The notes below the pieces were generated by a model that was given only the letters and a program-made list of their open reading frames with translations, did no database searches and had not been told where the DNA came from. A DNA stretch of 64,000 bases from Cupriavidus plantarum (GTDB lineage Bacteria > Pseudomonadota > Gammaproteobacteria > Burkholderiales > Burkholderiaceae): contig NZ_CAJPUX010000002.1 in assembly GCF_905397285.1 (NCBI RefSeq), positions 558,001 through 622,000 of the forward strand, given 5' to 3'. Positions 28,025 to 36,107 of this stretch are shown one piece after another. How positions within the stretch are numbered: position 1 is the stretch's first letter; each line of letters starts with the position of its first letter. The position numbers and the translations under genes were made by a program.

Positions 28025-28416
28025 CCGCCGTGATGCGTCCGATCGATCTTGTCCGCAGAGGGTTCACGCTGATCGAGCTGCTCGTGGTGCTTGCGATTCT
28101 GGCGACGCTGCTCACGCTGGTCGTGCCGCGTTATTTCGGGCAGGCGGACAAGGCGCGGGAGACCGTGCTGCGCGAGAACCTGACGGCGATGCGCGACTCG
28201 ATCGACAGGTTTCGGGCGGATGAGGGGCGGTATCCGGGGTCGCTCGAGGAACTCGTGCAGAAGCGCTACCTGCGGGAGATTCCGCTCGACACGGTGACCC
28301 AGAGCCGCAGCACGTGGAAGACGGTGCCGGCGCCGGATGGAAAACCCGGGGTGTATGACGTGCGGAGTGGCGCGAGTGGGAAGGGAAAAGATGGGACCGA
28401 TTATGGGACGTGGTGA
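28018..28416 (+). CDS. Type II secretion pseudopilin 3, GspG-like
   Basis: A 132-residue pseudopilin. A 15-residue leader ends Arg-Arg-Gly before FTLIELLVVLAILATLLTLVV, with mature Glu5 present. The body is GspG-like: VLRENLTAMRDSIDRFRADEGRYPGSLEELVQ, then LREIPLDTVT. An internal Met (28033) could also start it. With the gspG at 19787, the cluster therefore has two GspG-type subunits at opposite ends of the operon. It overlaps the next gene. Confidence 0.85.
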   Translation: MVTAVMRPIDLVRRGFTLIELLVVLAILATLLTLVVPRYFGQADKARETVLRENLTAMRDSIDRFRADEGRYPGSLEELVQKRYLREIPLDTVTQSRSTWKTVPAPDGKPGVYDVRSGASGKGKDGTDYGTW

Positions 28417-28897
28417 CAGGCGCTTTCGTCCGGCGCGCCGGGAGCGCGGGTTCGGGATCATCTGGGCGCTGATGTGCGTGGCGCTGATGGGCATCTGGCT
28501 CGCGCGCGTGGGGGAGATGTGGTCCACGCTCGCGCAGCGCTCGCGCGAAGAGGAACTGCTGCGCAACGGGCACGCCATCCACGCGGCGATCCGCGCGTAC
28601 GTCGCGGCCGATGCAAGCGGCGCGTATCCGCGCGACTTCTCCGATCTGCTGTCCGACCCGCGCGCGTCGTTTGCGCGGCGGTTCCTGCGGGCGCAATACC
28701 GCGATCCGATGGGCGAAGCCGACTGGCAGGTCATACGCGGGCCCTCGGGGGAGCTCTATGGCGTGTACAGCAACGCGCCGGGCATACCGCTCAAGCAGGA
28801 CGGTTTTCCCGACGAGTACGCGAGCTTCTCTCTGCAGAAGAGCTACAGCGAATGGAAGTTCGTGCATTACCCAAGCAACAGCATGATGCGGCGCTGA
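28391..28897 (+). CDS. Atypical pseudopilin without Glu5, possible GspK-like tip subunit
   Basis: A 168-residue protein. A 20-residue Arg-rich leader ends Arg-Gly before FGIIWALMCVALMGIWLARVG, so it looks like a prepilin, but mature position 5 is Trp instead of Glu. Absence of Glu5 is typical of the tip minor pseudopilin GspK; however, GspK is usually about twice as long. The soluble part has a helix (REEELLRNGHAIHAAIRAYV) and a RAQYRDPMGEADWQVI strand pattern like the other pseudopilins. The start could also be the Met at 28403. It overlaps the previous gene by 26 bp. Confidence 0.75.
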   Translation: MGPIMGRGDRRFRPARRERGFGIIWALMCVALMGIWLARVGEMWSTLAQRSREEELLRNGHAIHAAIRAYVAADASGAYPRDFSDLLSDPRASFARRFLRAQYRDPMGEADWQVIRGPSGELYGVYSNAPGIPLKQDGFPDEYASFSLQKSYSEWKFVHYPSNSMMRR

Positions 28898-28910
28898 AGG
28901 AGACTGGACT

Positions 28911-30959
28911 ATGGCATTCCATCACAGGACGCTGCCGCTGTTGAGCGCGGCGATGGCGATCGTCACGGGGGCGGCCTTCGGACAAGAGGCATGGCGCGAG
29001 GGCGCGACGTATGCGGCGGGCGCGCAGGTCGCGTACAACGGACGCGTGTATCAGGCGCTGCAGGCGCATACCGCATTTGTCGGCGCCGGGTGGAATCCGG
29101 CGGTGTCTCCCACGCTGTGGCGAGACATCGGGCCGGCAGGCACGCCGAGCCCGGCGCCGGTGCCGGCACCATCGCCATCGCCATCGCCATCGCCATCGCC
29201 AGCTCCAGCTCCAGCTCCAGCTCCAGCCCCAGGGCCGAGCCCGAGCCCAGCGCCCGCCCCCGCGCCCGCGGGTGCCTGTTTTGCTGCGTGGTCGGGCGGG
29301 CAGGCGTACGCGGAGGCGGGCACGCGCGTCTCCTACAACGGCCGCAACTATCGCAACAAGTGGTGGACACAGGGCGACAATCCCGCGCAGTCCGGGGCGT
29401 GGGGCGTCTGGGAAGATCTCGGGCCGTGCGCGGGAACACCGGCGCCGAGCCCGGCGCCCGCGCCATCGCCTGCGCCGACGCCCGCACCGGCGCCTGCACC
29501 AGCTCCGGCTCCGGCGCCTGCACCAGCTCCGGCTCCGGCGCCTGCTCCAGCGCCAGCGCCAGTGCCAGCGCCAGCACCAGCACCAGCACCAGCACCAGCA
29601 CCAGCACCAGCACCAGCACCAGCACCGGCACCGGCACCGGCACCGGCACCGGCACCGGCACCGGCACCGGCACCGGCACCGGCCGCCGCGGCGTACAAGC
29701 CGAAGATCACGTACATCGCCGAGCCCGCCGGCTATCCCTCCGCATCGGAGCTCGCCCAATACGAGGCGTCGCTGGTAGATCAAACGGCTGGGCAGATCGC
29801 GCTTATCCGCGACGCGCTACGCGTGCTGCCAGATGCGGAAGTCGAGTTCGTCCAACCGGGCCGCCAGGACAACCCGTCGAACGTCAGGCGCGTGGAGCAA
29901 GTTCTGCCCGAGGCCAGGTTCGACGCCATCTTCCCCATCCGCCACAGCCAATACGCCTACGTGAACCTCCTCCGGGGCATCGCCAAATTCCCGGCCTATT
30001 GCGGCGACTACAAGGACGGCCGCGATGCCGTCGCCATCTGCAAGAAGCTGCTCGCCACGTCGTTCGCACACTTCGTGCAGGAAACCGGCGCGAACTGGCC
30101 ATCGCTCACTCCGGCACAAGCACGATCGGGCTACCCCGAGCACAATAACCCCGTCCTCGCGAAGATGCCGCAAGACGCGCCCATCGACGCATGGCGGCAA
30201 GGCTTGTGGTTCCTCAGGGAATCCGGCTATGAAGAAGGCTCGTCGGTCGGCGCCTACCAGCAATGCGCCCCGGGTTCCCACGCCACCAACTGGATCTTCT
30301 ACCCCTGCGCAAAGAACGCCAGCGGCCAGTTCCTGGACTACTTCGGCCGCGGCGCCAAGCAGCTGTCGTGGAACTACAACTTCGGTCCGTTCTCGCAAGC
30401 CTTGTACGGCGACGTCAACCTGCTGCTGGACAATCCGGGCAAGGTCGCCGACACGTGGCTGAACTTCGCGTCGGCAGTGTGGTTCGCCGTCACGCCACAA
30501 ACGCCGAAGCCCCCCATGACATGGGTGATCGACGGCACATGGACCCCCAATGCGGTGGACCTCGCCAACAACATGAAGCCTGGCTTCGGCGCGACGGTGT
30601 ACATCATCAACGGCGGCATCGAGTGCGGCGGTGGCGGCGCGGAAAAGCCGCAGGTGGCCAATCGCATCGCCGCCTATCGCGCCATGGCGGAGGAACTCGG
30701 CGTGCCGATTCTCCCCGACGAACCGCTCGGCTGCGCCAACATGCGCGGCTTCATCGAGGGATCGGCCGCCGCGGTCAAGGCGTATCTGGACAAGGACTGG
30801 TCGTGGCGCGACGGCAAGCCGGCCATCGGCTGCAAGCTGGTGGACTACCAGATGCCGTTCTCGCTCGTGATCCCAGGCGACTACAAGCGGTGCACCGACT
30901 ACTTCTTCCGTGGCAAGGTCGAGTACAACGGTCAGGTCGTCGTGGACAACACGAAGTAG
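28911..30959 (+). CDS. Secreted GH19 chitinase with two chitin-binding modules
   Basis: A 682-residue exported enzyme with an AAGGAG ribosome site. After a signal peptide (to about residue 24), it has the same order as the GH18 enzyme upstream: chitin-binding module (AWREGATYAAGAQVAYNGRVY), Pro-rich linker, second module (ACFAAWSGGQAYAEAGTRVSYNG), long Pro-Ala linker. From about residue 262 the catalytic part is GH19: FAHFVQETGANW with the probable catalytic E391, and the family signature FGRGAKQLSWNYNFGPF. GH19 enzymes cut chitin by inversion, unlike GH18, so the two activities may complement each other. Gene position at the end of the secretion operon points to co-expression and shared export. 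Confidence 0.93.
   Translation: MAFHHRTLPLLSAAMAIVTGAAFGQEAWREGATYAAGAQVAYNGRVYQALQAHTAFVGAGWNPAVSPTLWRDIGPAGTPSPAPVPAPSPSPSPSPSPAPAPAPAPAPGPSPSPAPAPAPAGACFAAWSGGQAYAEAGTRVSYNGRNYRNKWWTQGDNPAQSGAWGVWEDLGPCAGTPAPSPAPAPSPAPTPAPAPAPAPAPAPAPAPAPAPAPAPAPVPAPAPAPAPAPAPAPAPAPAPAPAPAPAPAPAPAPAPAPAAAAYKPKITYIAEPAGYPSASELAQYEASLVDQTAGQIALIRDALRVLPDAEVEFVQPGRQDNPSNVRRVEQVLPEARFDAIFPIRHSQYAYVNLLRGIAKFPAYCGDYKDGRDAVAICKKLLATSFAHFVQETGANWPSLTPAQARSGYPEHNNPVLAKMPQDAPIDAWRQGLWFLRESGYEEGSSVGAYQQCAPGSHATNWIFYPCAKNASGQFLDYFGRGAKQLSWNYNFGPFSQALYGDVNLLLDNPGKVADTWLNFASAVWFAVTPQTPKPPMTWVIDGTWTPNAVDLANNMKPGFGATVYIINGGIECGGGGAEKPQVANRIAAYRAMAEELGVPILPDEPLGCANMRGFIEGSAAAVKAYLDKDWSWRDGKPAIGCKLVDYQMPFSLVIPGDYKRCTDYFFRGKVEYNGQVVVDNTK
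29437..29690 (+). repeat. Hexanucleotide tract coding a Pro-Ala linker in GH19 chitinase
   Basis: About 250 bp of GCACCA and GCACCG units, with a run of pure CACCAG repeats (about 29570-29620) followed by pure CACCGG repeats (about 29624-29685). The tract encodes the linker before the catalytic domain. Slippage would change length without frameshift. Confidence 0.85.
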
Positions 30960-30983
30960 CACGTCGAAAGGCCGAGGCGCGAG

Positions 30984-31697
30984 ATGTCCATCTTCACGCT
31001 CCGCAGGCTGCTTGGCCGGTTGCTCGCGACCGCCATCGCGGCGACGGTCGGCCTTGCGCTGGCGGCGCTCCTGATGCCGGCGTCCGCATGGGCCATGCTC
31101 GTCTGCACGGACCCGGGCGGCGCCACGCTGTACGCCAGCCAGCGTGTACAAGGCATGGTGTGCCGCCGCGTGCCGGGCATCGATGTGGCCGTCACGGTCA
31201 GACGCGAGCCCGCGCAGCCCTATGGACTGCGCCCGCTGGACACCGCATCCTACGCAAGAGAGATCGATGCGGTCGCGCGCGAGTACGGCATCGACGCGGC
31301 TACCGTGCGCGCCATCATCCATGTGGAGTCGGCCTTCAATCCGCGCGCGGTGTCGCGCGCGGGGGCGCAGGGACTCATGCAACTGATGCCGGGCACCGCG
31401 CTGCGCTTTGGCGTTCGAGACGCCTTCGATTCGACGGACAACATCCGGGGCGGCGTGAGGTATTACGCGTGGCTGCTGGCCCGCTTCAGCGGCAGCGTCG
31501 ACCTCGCGCTAGCGGGCTTCAACGCAGGCGAGGCGGCCGTGGAGCGGTACGGCGGCATTCCACCGTACGCGGAAACACAGCGCTATGTCAGCGCGGTGCG
31601 TCAGATGATCGCGCGTTACCGGCTGGCGGCCTCAGCGTCAGGCCGCCTCGGCGACGCGAATCTCCGCCAGCAGCTTCTTGAGTTCAGGCACACATGA
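30984..31697 (+). CDS. Lytic transglycosylase (SLT domain)
   Basis: A 237-residue exported protein with a signal peptide or anchor (LLATAIAATVGLALAALLMPASAWA). Residues 90-200 form a Slt-type transglycosylase domain with the catalytic E115 in HVESAFNP, then AGAQGLMQLMPGTA and LALAGFNAGEAAVERYGGIPPYAET. It cleaves peptidoglycan between MurNAc and GlcNAc. Being 24 bp after the GH19 gene on the same strand, it probably opens the cell wall for assembly of the secretion machine. The last 60 bp overlap the end of nasA on the other strand. Confidence 0.92.
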   Translation: MSIFTLRRLLGRLLATAIAATVGLALAALLMPASAWAMLVCTDPGGATLYASQRVQGMVCRRVPGIDVAVTVRREPAQPYGLRPLDTASYAREIDAVAREYGIDAATVRAIIHVESAFNPRAVSRAGAQGLMQLMPGTALRFGVRDAFDSTDNIRGGVRYYAWLLARFSGSVDLALAGFNAGEAAVERYGGIPPYAETQRYVSAVRQMIARYRLAASASGRLGDANLRQQLLEFRHT

Positions 31698-34400
31698 CCC
31701 GCAATTGCCGCCGGCCTTCACGCACTGCGTGATCTCGGCAGGTGTCTTGAGGTCGTGCTTGCGCACCGCATCGCAGATCGTATTGCGCCCCACGCCGAAG
31801 CAGGAGCACACCGTCGGGCCCGCGTCCGCGACCTTTTCCATCGGCTGACCCAGCAGCAGGCCAATGCGGTCCGTGTCCTCGAGCCGCGCGTGCGAGAACA
31901 GTTGCGACAGCCATGTGCGCGATGGCAGGTCGGGCCGCGTGGACACGTACACGCAGGCGGCGAGCCGGTCGTCGACCACATAGCCCGCGTGGTAGACGCC
32001 GGCCGTGCGATCTTCGTACTCGATCCAGTCGGCATTGGGGTCCGTCACGCCGAGCAGTTCCCGCGCCCATGCGGAACGATCCGCCACGGTCTCGCGCCCC
32101 GCGAACTCGTAGCGATGAAACTCGCGGCCCTGCACGCGCGTCCACCACGTCAGCCGATCGAGATCCACACCGTCGCGTGCCAGGGCAAAGCCATGCCACG
32201 ACACGCGGAACTCTTCCACGCGCACGGGCGTGTGCTTGAATTCGGGCTCTCCGGACACGGGATCTACGGCGGGATTGACCACCGCGCCGACGCGCGCGTC
32301 GGAGCTGAACTGATCGTTCCAGTGGATCGGCACGAACACCGTGCCACGCGCGATACCGCCGCCGTGCCGGACACGTGCGACCATCGCGCCCCACTGACTC
32401 GTCACGCGCGCCAGACGGCCCTCGCTCACGCCACAGAGCAGCGCGTCCTGCGGATGCATGTCGACGATCGGCTCGGGTACGTGTTCGCCGAGCCGCGCGG
32501 AACGGCCCGTGCGCGTCATCGTATGCCATTGGTCGCGCACGCGGCCGGTGTTGAGCACCAGTGGATACGCGTCGTCCGTCGCATGCATCGGCGCGCGCGG
32601 CGGCGTCGGCACGAAGCGCGCGCGGCCATCGGGATGCGCATAACGGCCGTCGGTGAACAGACGCCGCGTGCCGCCGTGACCGTGTTGGGACAGCGGCCAT
32701 TGCACGGGTTCGAGCGCGTCGTAGTCCTGCCTGTTCAGCCCCGCGAGCCCGCCGATATCGAACGCGCGCCACGCATCGCCCTCGGCGCCCGTGTCGTTCC
32801 GATAAGCGGACAGCCGCGCATGCTCGTCGAAGATTTCGTGCGCCGACGTGTAGTCGAAGCCGGCAAAGCCCATGCGGCGCGCCACATCGCTGACGATGTC
32901 CCAGTCCGCGCGCGCTTCGCCCGGCACGGGGAGGAAAGCGCGCTGACGCGAGATGCGGCGCTCGGTGTTGGTCACCGTGCCGTCCTTTTCGCCCCAGCCC
33001 AGCGCGGGCAACAGGATGCGCGCGGCGTCGTTGGTGTCGGTCCGCACGACGATATCGGAGGCGACCACGAGTTCGCACTTCGCGAGCGCGCGGCGGGCCT
33101 GGTCGGCATCGGGCAGGCTGACGAGCGGATTGGTGGCCATTACCCACACTGCCTTGACGCGCCCGGATTCGATCGCCCGGAACAAGTCCACGGCCTTGAG
33201 CCCGGGCTTGTCTGCCATGGCGGGCGACTGCCAGAACGTCTGCACGATGTCCCGATGCAGCGGATCGGCCAGTTCCATATGCGCGGCCAACATGTTGGCC
33301 AGACCGCCCACTTCGCGGCCGCCCATGGCATTAGGCTGGCCCGTCAGCGAGAAGGGTCCCATCGCCGGCGCGCCGATGCGCCCCGTCAGCAGATGGCAGT
33401 TGATGATGCTGTTGACCTTGTCGGTGCCCGACGACGACTGGTTCACGCCCATCGAAAACGCGGTGACCACCTTGCGCGTGCCCGCGAACAGCGCGTAGAA
33501 CGCTTCGAGGTCTTGCGGATCGAGCCGGCACGCCCTGGCCACGGCGGCCACGTCCATGGTCTCCGCATCGGCCGCGCGCAGGGCCTCGTCGAGCCCCGCC
33601 GTATGCGCGGCGACGAATGCCTCGTCCACATGGCCATGGCGTGCGAGGTATGCAAGCAAGCCGTTGAACAGCGTCACATCGCTGCCGGCGCGCAGCGGCA
33701 GATGCATGTCCGCCATTTCGCACGTGGCGGTGCGGCGCGGATCGATGACCACGATCTTCATGTCGGGCCGCGCCTCGCGCGCCTTCGACAGCCGCTGGAA
33801 CAGGATCGGATGGCACCACGCGGTGTTGGAGCCCACCAGCACCACGAGGTCCGCCTGCTCCAGGTCCTCGTAGCTGCACGGCACGAGGTCCTCGCCGAAC
33901 GCGCGCTTGTGTCCCGCCACGGCCGACGACATGCACAGGCGCGAGTTGGTGTCGATGTTCGCCGACCCGATAAAGCCCTTCATGAGCTTGTTGGCGACGT
34001 AGTAGTCCTCGGTCAGGATCTGGCCCGACACATACAGCGCGACCGCATCGGGACCGTGTTCGGCAACGACCTTCGAGAAGCCCTGTGCCACGGCATCCAG
34101 CGCGGTGTCCCACGACACGCGGCGCAGCGTGCCGTCGGCCTCGCGCATCTGCGGATGCAACAGGCGGCCGTCGAGCGACACCGTGTCGCCGAGCGCGGAT
34201 CCCTTGACGCAGAGGCGGCCGTAGTTCGACGCGTGATCCGCGTCGCCCTGGATCTCCACCTGACCGTCGGCGCGCACGGTCGCCTTGACGCCGCAGCCGA
34301 CGCCGCAGTACGGGCATGTGGTCGAGGTCGAGGTCGAGGTCGTGGTCGTCGGCGTGGCGGTCGTGGTGGCCGAAATGACGGCAATATCGGACAAGTTCAC
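31638..34400 (-). CDS. nasA: Assimilatory nitrate reductase catalytic subunit
   Basis: A 920-residue cytoplasmic molybdoenzyme reducing nitrate to nitrite. The N-terminal [4Fe-4S] motif CPYCGVGCGV starts at residue 29, with a later Cys in GRLCVKG. The body shows the bis-MGD oxidoreductase pattern (SRLCMSSAV, GSNTAWCHPI, ATNPLVSLPDA, HTMTRTGRS). The last 60 residues are a BFD-like [2Fe-2S] domain (CSCFGVGRNTICDAV, then GGNCGSCVPEL), as in assimilatory reductases fed by NAD(P)H. Residues 12-28 are an odd Thr/Ser-rich tract. I start it at GTG 34400, 29 bp after the preceding gene; the frame is open to 34490. It is the last gene of the nitrate operon. Confidence 0.93.
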   Translation of the reverse strand: MNLSDIAVISATTTATPTTTTSTSTSTTCPYCGVGCGVKATVRADGQVEIQGDADHASNYGRLCVKGSALGDTVSLDGRLLHPQMREADGTLRRVSWDTALDAVAQGFSKVVAEHGPDAVALYVSGQILTEDYYVANKLMKGFIGSANIDTNSRLCMSSAVAGHKRAFGEDLVPCSYEDLEQADLVVLVGSNTAWCHPILFQRLSKAREARPDMKIVVIDPRRTATCEMADMHLPLRAGSDVTLFNGLLAYLARHGHVDEAFVAAHTAGLDEALRAADAETMDVAAVARACRLDPQDLEAFYALFAGTRKVVTAFSMGVNQSSSGTDKVNSIINCHLLTGRIGAPAMGPFSLTGQPNAMGGREVGGLANMLAAHMELADPLHRDIVQTFWQSPAMADKPGLKAVDLFRAIESGRVKAVWVMATNPLVSLPDADQARRALAKCELVVASDIVVRTDTNDAARILLPALGWGEKDGTVTNTERRISRQRAFLPVPGEARADWDIVSDVARRMGFAGFDYTSAHEIFDEHARLSAYRNDTGAEGDAWRAFDIGGLAGLNRQDYDALEPVQWPLSQHGHGGTRRLFTDGRYAHPDGRARFVPTPPRAPMHATDDAYPLVLNTGRVRDQWHTMTRTGRSARLGEHVPEPIVDMHPQDALLCGVSEGRLARVTSQWGAMVARVRHGGGIARGTVFVPIHWNDQFSSDARVGAVVNPAVDPVSGEPEFKHTPVRVEEFRVSWHGFALARDGVDLDRLTWWTRVQGREFHRYEFAGRETVADRSAWARELLGVTDPNADWIEYEDRTAGVYHAGYVVDDRLAACVYVSTRPDLPSRTWLSQLFSHARLEDTDRIGLLLGQPMEKVADAGPTVCSCFGVGRNTICDAVRKHDLKTPAEITQCVKAGGNCGSCVPELKKLLAEIRVAEAA

Positions 34401-34428
34401 GCTAGTGTCTCTCGTTACGGAATGCGAG

Positions 34429-35682
34429 TCAGGCAGCGGCCAGCGCTTCGCACTGCGCCTTGCCGAACAGCAGGCGCTGGCGCAGCGCATGTACGGGCTG
34501 GCCAGTCTGAATCAGGTCGAAGTACCACGGGCCGTCCTTGACGTCGCCGTACAGCACCGCGCCGACGAGCTTGCCGTTCTGCAGCACCAGGCGCTTGTAG
34601 ATGCCGCGGCGGGGGTCTCGCAGCACGAGGTCCTCGCTGCCTTCGCCGCCGATGAAATCGCCGGCAGAATACAGGTCCACGCCGGTCACCTTGAGCTTGG
34701 TCGCGGTCGCCTGCTGCACGTAGCGGCGATGGCCCGCGCCCGCGAGATGGGCGGCGCAGACGCGCGCCTGATCCCAGATAGGGGCGACGAGGCCGAACGT
34801 CGCGCGGCGGTGCTGCACGCACTCGCCCACCGCGTAGACGCGCGGGTCGAACGTCTGCAGCGTGTCGTCAACGACGATCGCGCGCTCGCAATGCAGACCG
34901 GCGCTGGCCGCGAGCGCGATGTTCGGCCGTACGCCGGCGGTCATGACGACGAGGTCCGCCGGGATCTCGCTGCCATCCTTGAAGCGCACGCCGATGACGC
35001 GCGGCGATTCGCCGACGTCACCGAGGATGGCTTCGGTCTGCGCCGCCAGCAGGAAGCGCAGGCCCTTGCGTTCGAGGGCCACCTTGAGGAGCGCGGAGGC
35101 GGGCTTGTCGAGCTGGCGCTCCATCAGGCTGTCGGTGTTGTGCACGACGGTGACCTGCATGCCCTGACGCAGCAGGCCGTTGGCGGCTTCCAGCCCGAGC
35201 AGGCCGCCCCCGATGACCACCGCGTGACGATGATCTCGCGCGGCGGCCAGCATTTTCTCGACGTCCTGAATGTCGCGGAACGCGATCACGCCGTCGAGCG
35301 TGTGGCCCGGCACCGGCAGGATGAACGGCGTGGAGCCCGTGGCGATCAGCAGGCGGTCATATTTGACTTCGCGGCCCGATTGCGCGCGCACGACGCGGCG
35401 CGGGCGGTCGATCGCCACGACGGGGTCGCCCGCGAACAGCTCGATGCCGTTCTGCGTGTACCACTCCCGCGTGTTGAGCATGATGTCATCGACGGTCTTC
35501 TCGCCCGCGAGCACCGGTGACAGCAGGATGCGGTTGTAGTTGCCGTGCGGCTCGGCGCCGAACACGGTGATGTCATACAGGTCGGGCGCCAGCTTCAGCA
35601 GTTCCTCGACCGTGCGCATGCCGGCCATGCCGTTGCCGATCACGACGAGGCGGGGCTTGCGGGAAGCTGGCGTGGACGTCAT
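34429..35682 (-). CDS. FAD/NAD(P)-dependent oxidoreductase, NirB N-terminal-like electron donor for nitrate reductase
   Basis: A 417-residue flavoprotein like the N-terminal half of NirB, without its iron-sulfur or siroheme domains. The FAD motif is VVIGNGMAGMRTVEELL and the NAD(P) motif is VVIGGGLLGLEAANGL; YAVGECVQHR is the conserved second FAD segment. Such proteins carry electrons from NAD(P)H to the assimilatory nitrate reductase (NasB or NasC in other species). Placement between nirD and nasA supports this. Its start overlaps the nirD stop by 4 bp. Confidence 0.88.
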   Translation of the reverse strand: MTSTPASRKPRLVVIGNGMAGMRTVEELLKLAPDLYDITVFGAEPHGNYNRILLSPVLAGEKTVDDIMLNTREWYTQNGIELFAGDPVVAIDRPRRVVRAQSGREVKYDRLLIATGSTPFILPVPGHTLDGVIAFRDIQDVEKMLAAARDHRHAVVIGGGLLGLEAANGLLRQGMQVTVVHNTDSLMERQLDKPASALLKVALERKGLRFLLAAQTEAILGDVGESPRVIGVRFKDGSEIPADLVVMTAGVRPNIALAASAGLHCERAIVVDDTLQTFDPRVYAVGECVQHRRATFGLVAPIWDQARVCAAHLAGAGHRRYVQQATATKLKVTGVDLYSAGDFIGGEGSEDLVLRDPRRGIYKRLVLQNGKLVGAVLYGDVKDGPWYFDLIQTGQPVHALRQRLLFGKAQCEALAAA

Positions 35683-36083
35683 GCGGCAAGCTCCTCTGTT
35701 TCGCTCTCCGTCATCGCGCCGGTGTCGATGGGCGCCACCCAGACCTTGCCATCGTAGACGCGCGCGGAGAACGCCTGCACCGAATGCTCAGGCGCTTCCA
35801 GGCACTCGCCGGTACGCAGGTCGAAGTGCTGCTTGTAGATCGGCGACGCCACCACGAGGCGGTCGCCCAGATTGCCGACGATACCGCGCGACAGCACGGC
35901 GGCCTGCGAGTTGGGGTCGAAGTTGGCGATGGCATAGACCTCTTCGCCGCGGCCAATGCGGAAAACTGCAACCTGCTGGTCGTCGACCAATGCGCACACA
36001 CCAGTATTGGGCACGATATCGCGCAAGGTGCAGATGGCAGTCCAGGTTTCGTTCCGATGCGTATGGCTCATCACGTTCTCCAT
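35679..36083 (-). CDS. nirD: Nitrite reductase (NADH) small subunit
   Basis: A 134-residue Rieske-fold protein that accompanies NirB. It shows the NirD pattern: AICTLRDIVPNTGVCALV, then EEVYAIANFDPNSQAAVLSRGIVG and PIYKQHFDLRTGECLE. As usual for this subunit, the Cys/His ligands for a Rieske cluster are missing. An internal Met at 36071 (MSHTHRN) is an alternative start. It lies 24 bp after nirB. Confidence 0.93.
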   Translation of the reverse strand: MENVMSHTHRNETWTAICTLRDIVPNTGVCALVDDQQVAVFRIGRGEEVYAIANFDPNSQAAVLSRGIVGNLGDRLVVASPIYKQHFDLRTGECLEAPEHSVQAFSARVYDGKVWVAPIDTGAMTESETEELAA

Positions 36084-36107
36084 TCGTTTTCGGCGCCTTT
36101 TCAGCGC

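Noticed and set aside
31755..34541. 928-codon open frame antisense to nasA
   Set aside because: No recognisable domain; nasA with all cofactor motifs is on the other strand.
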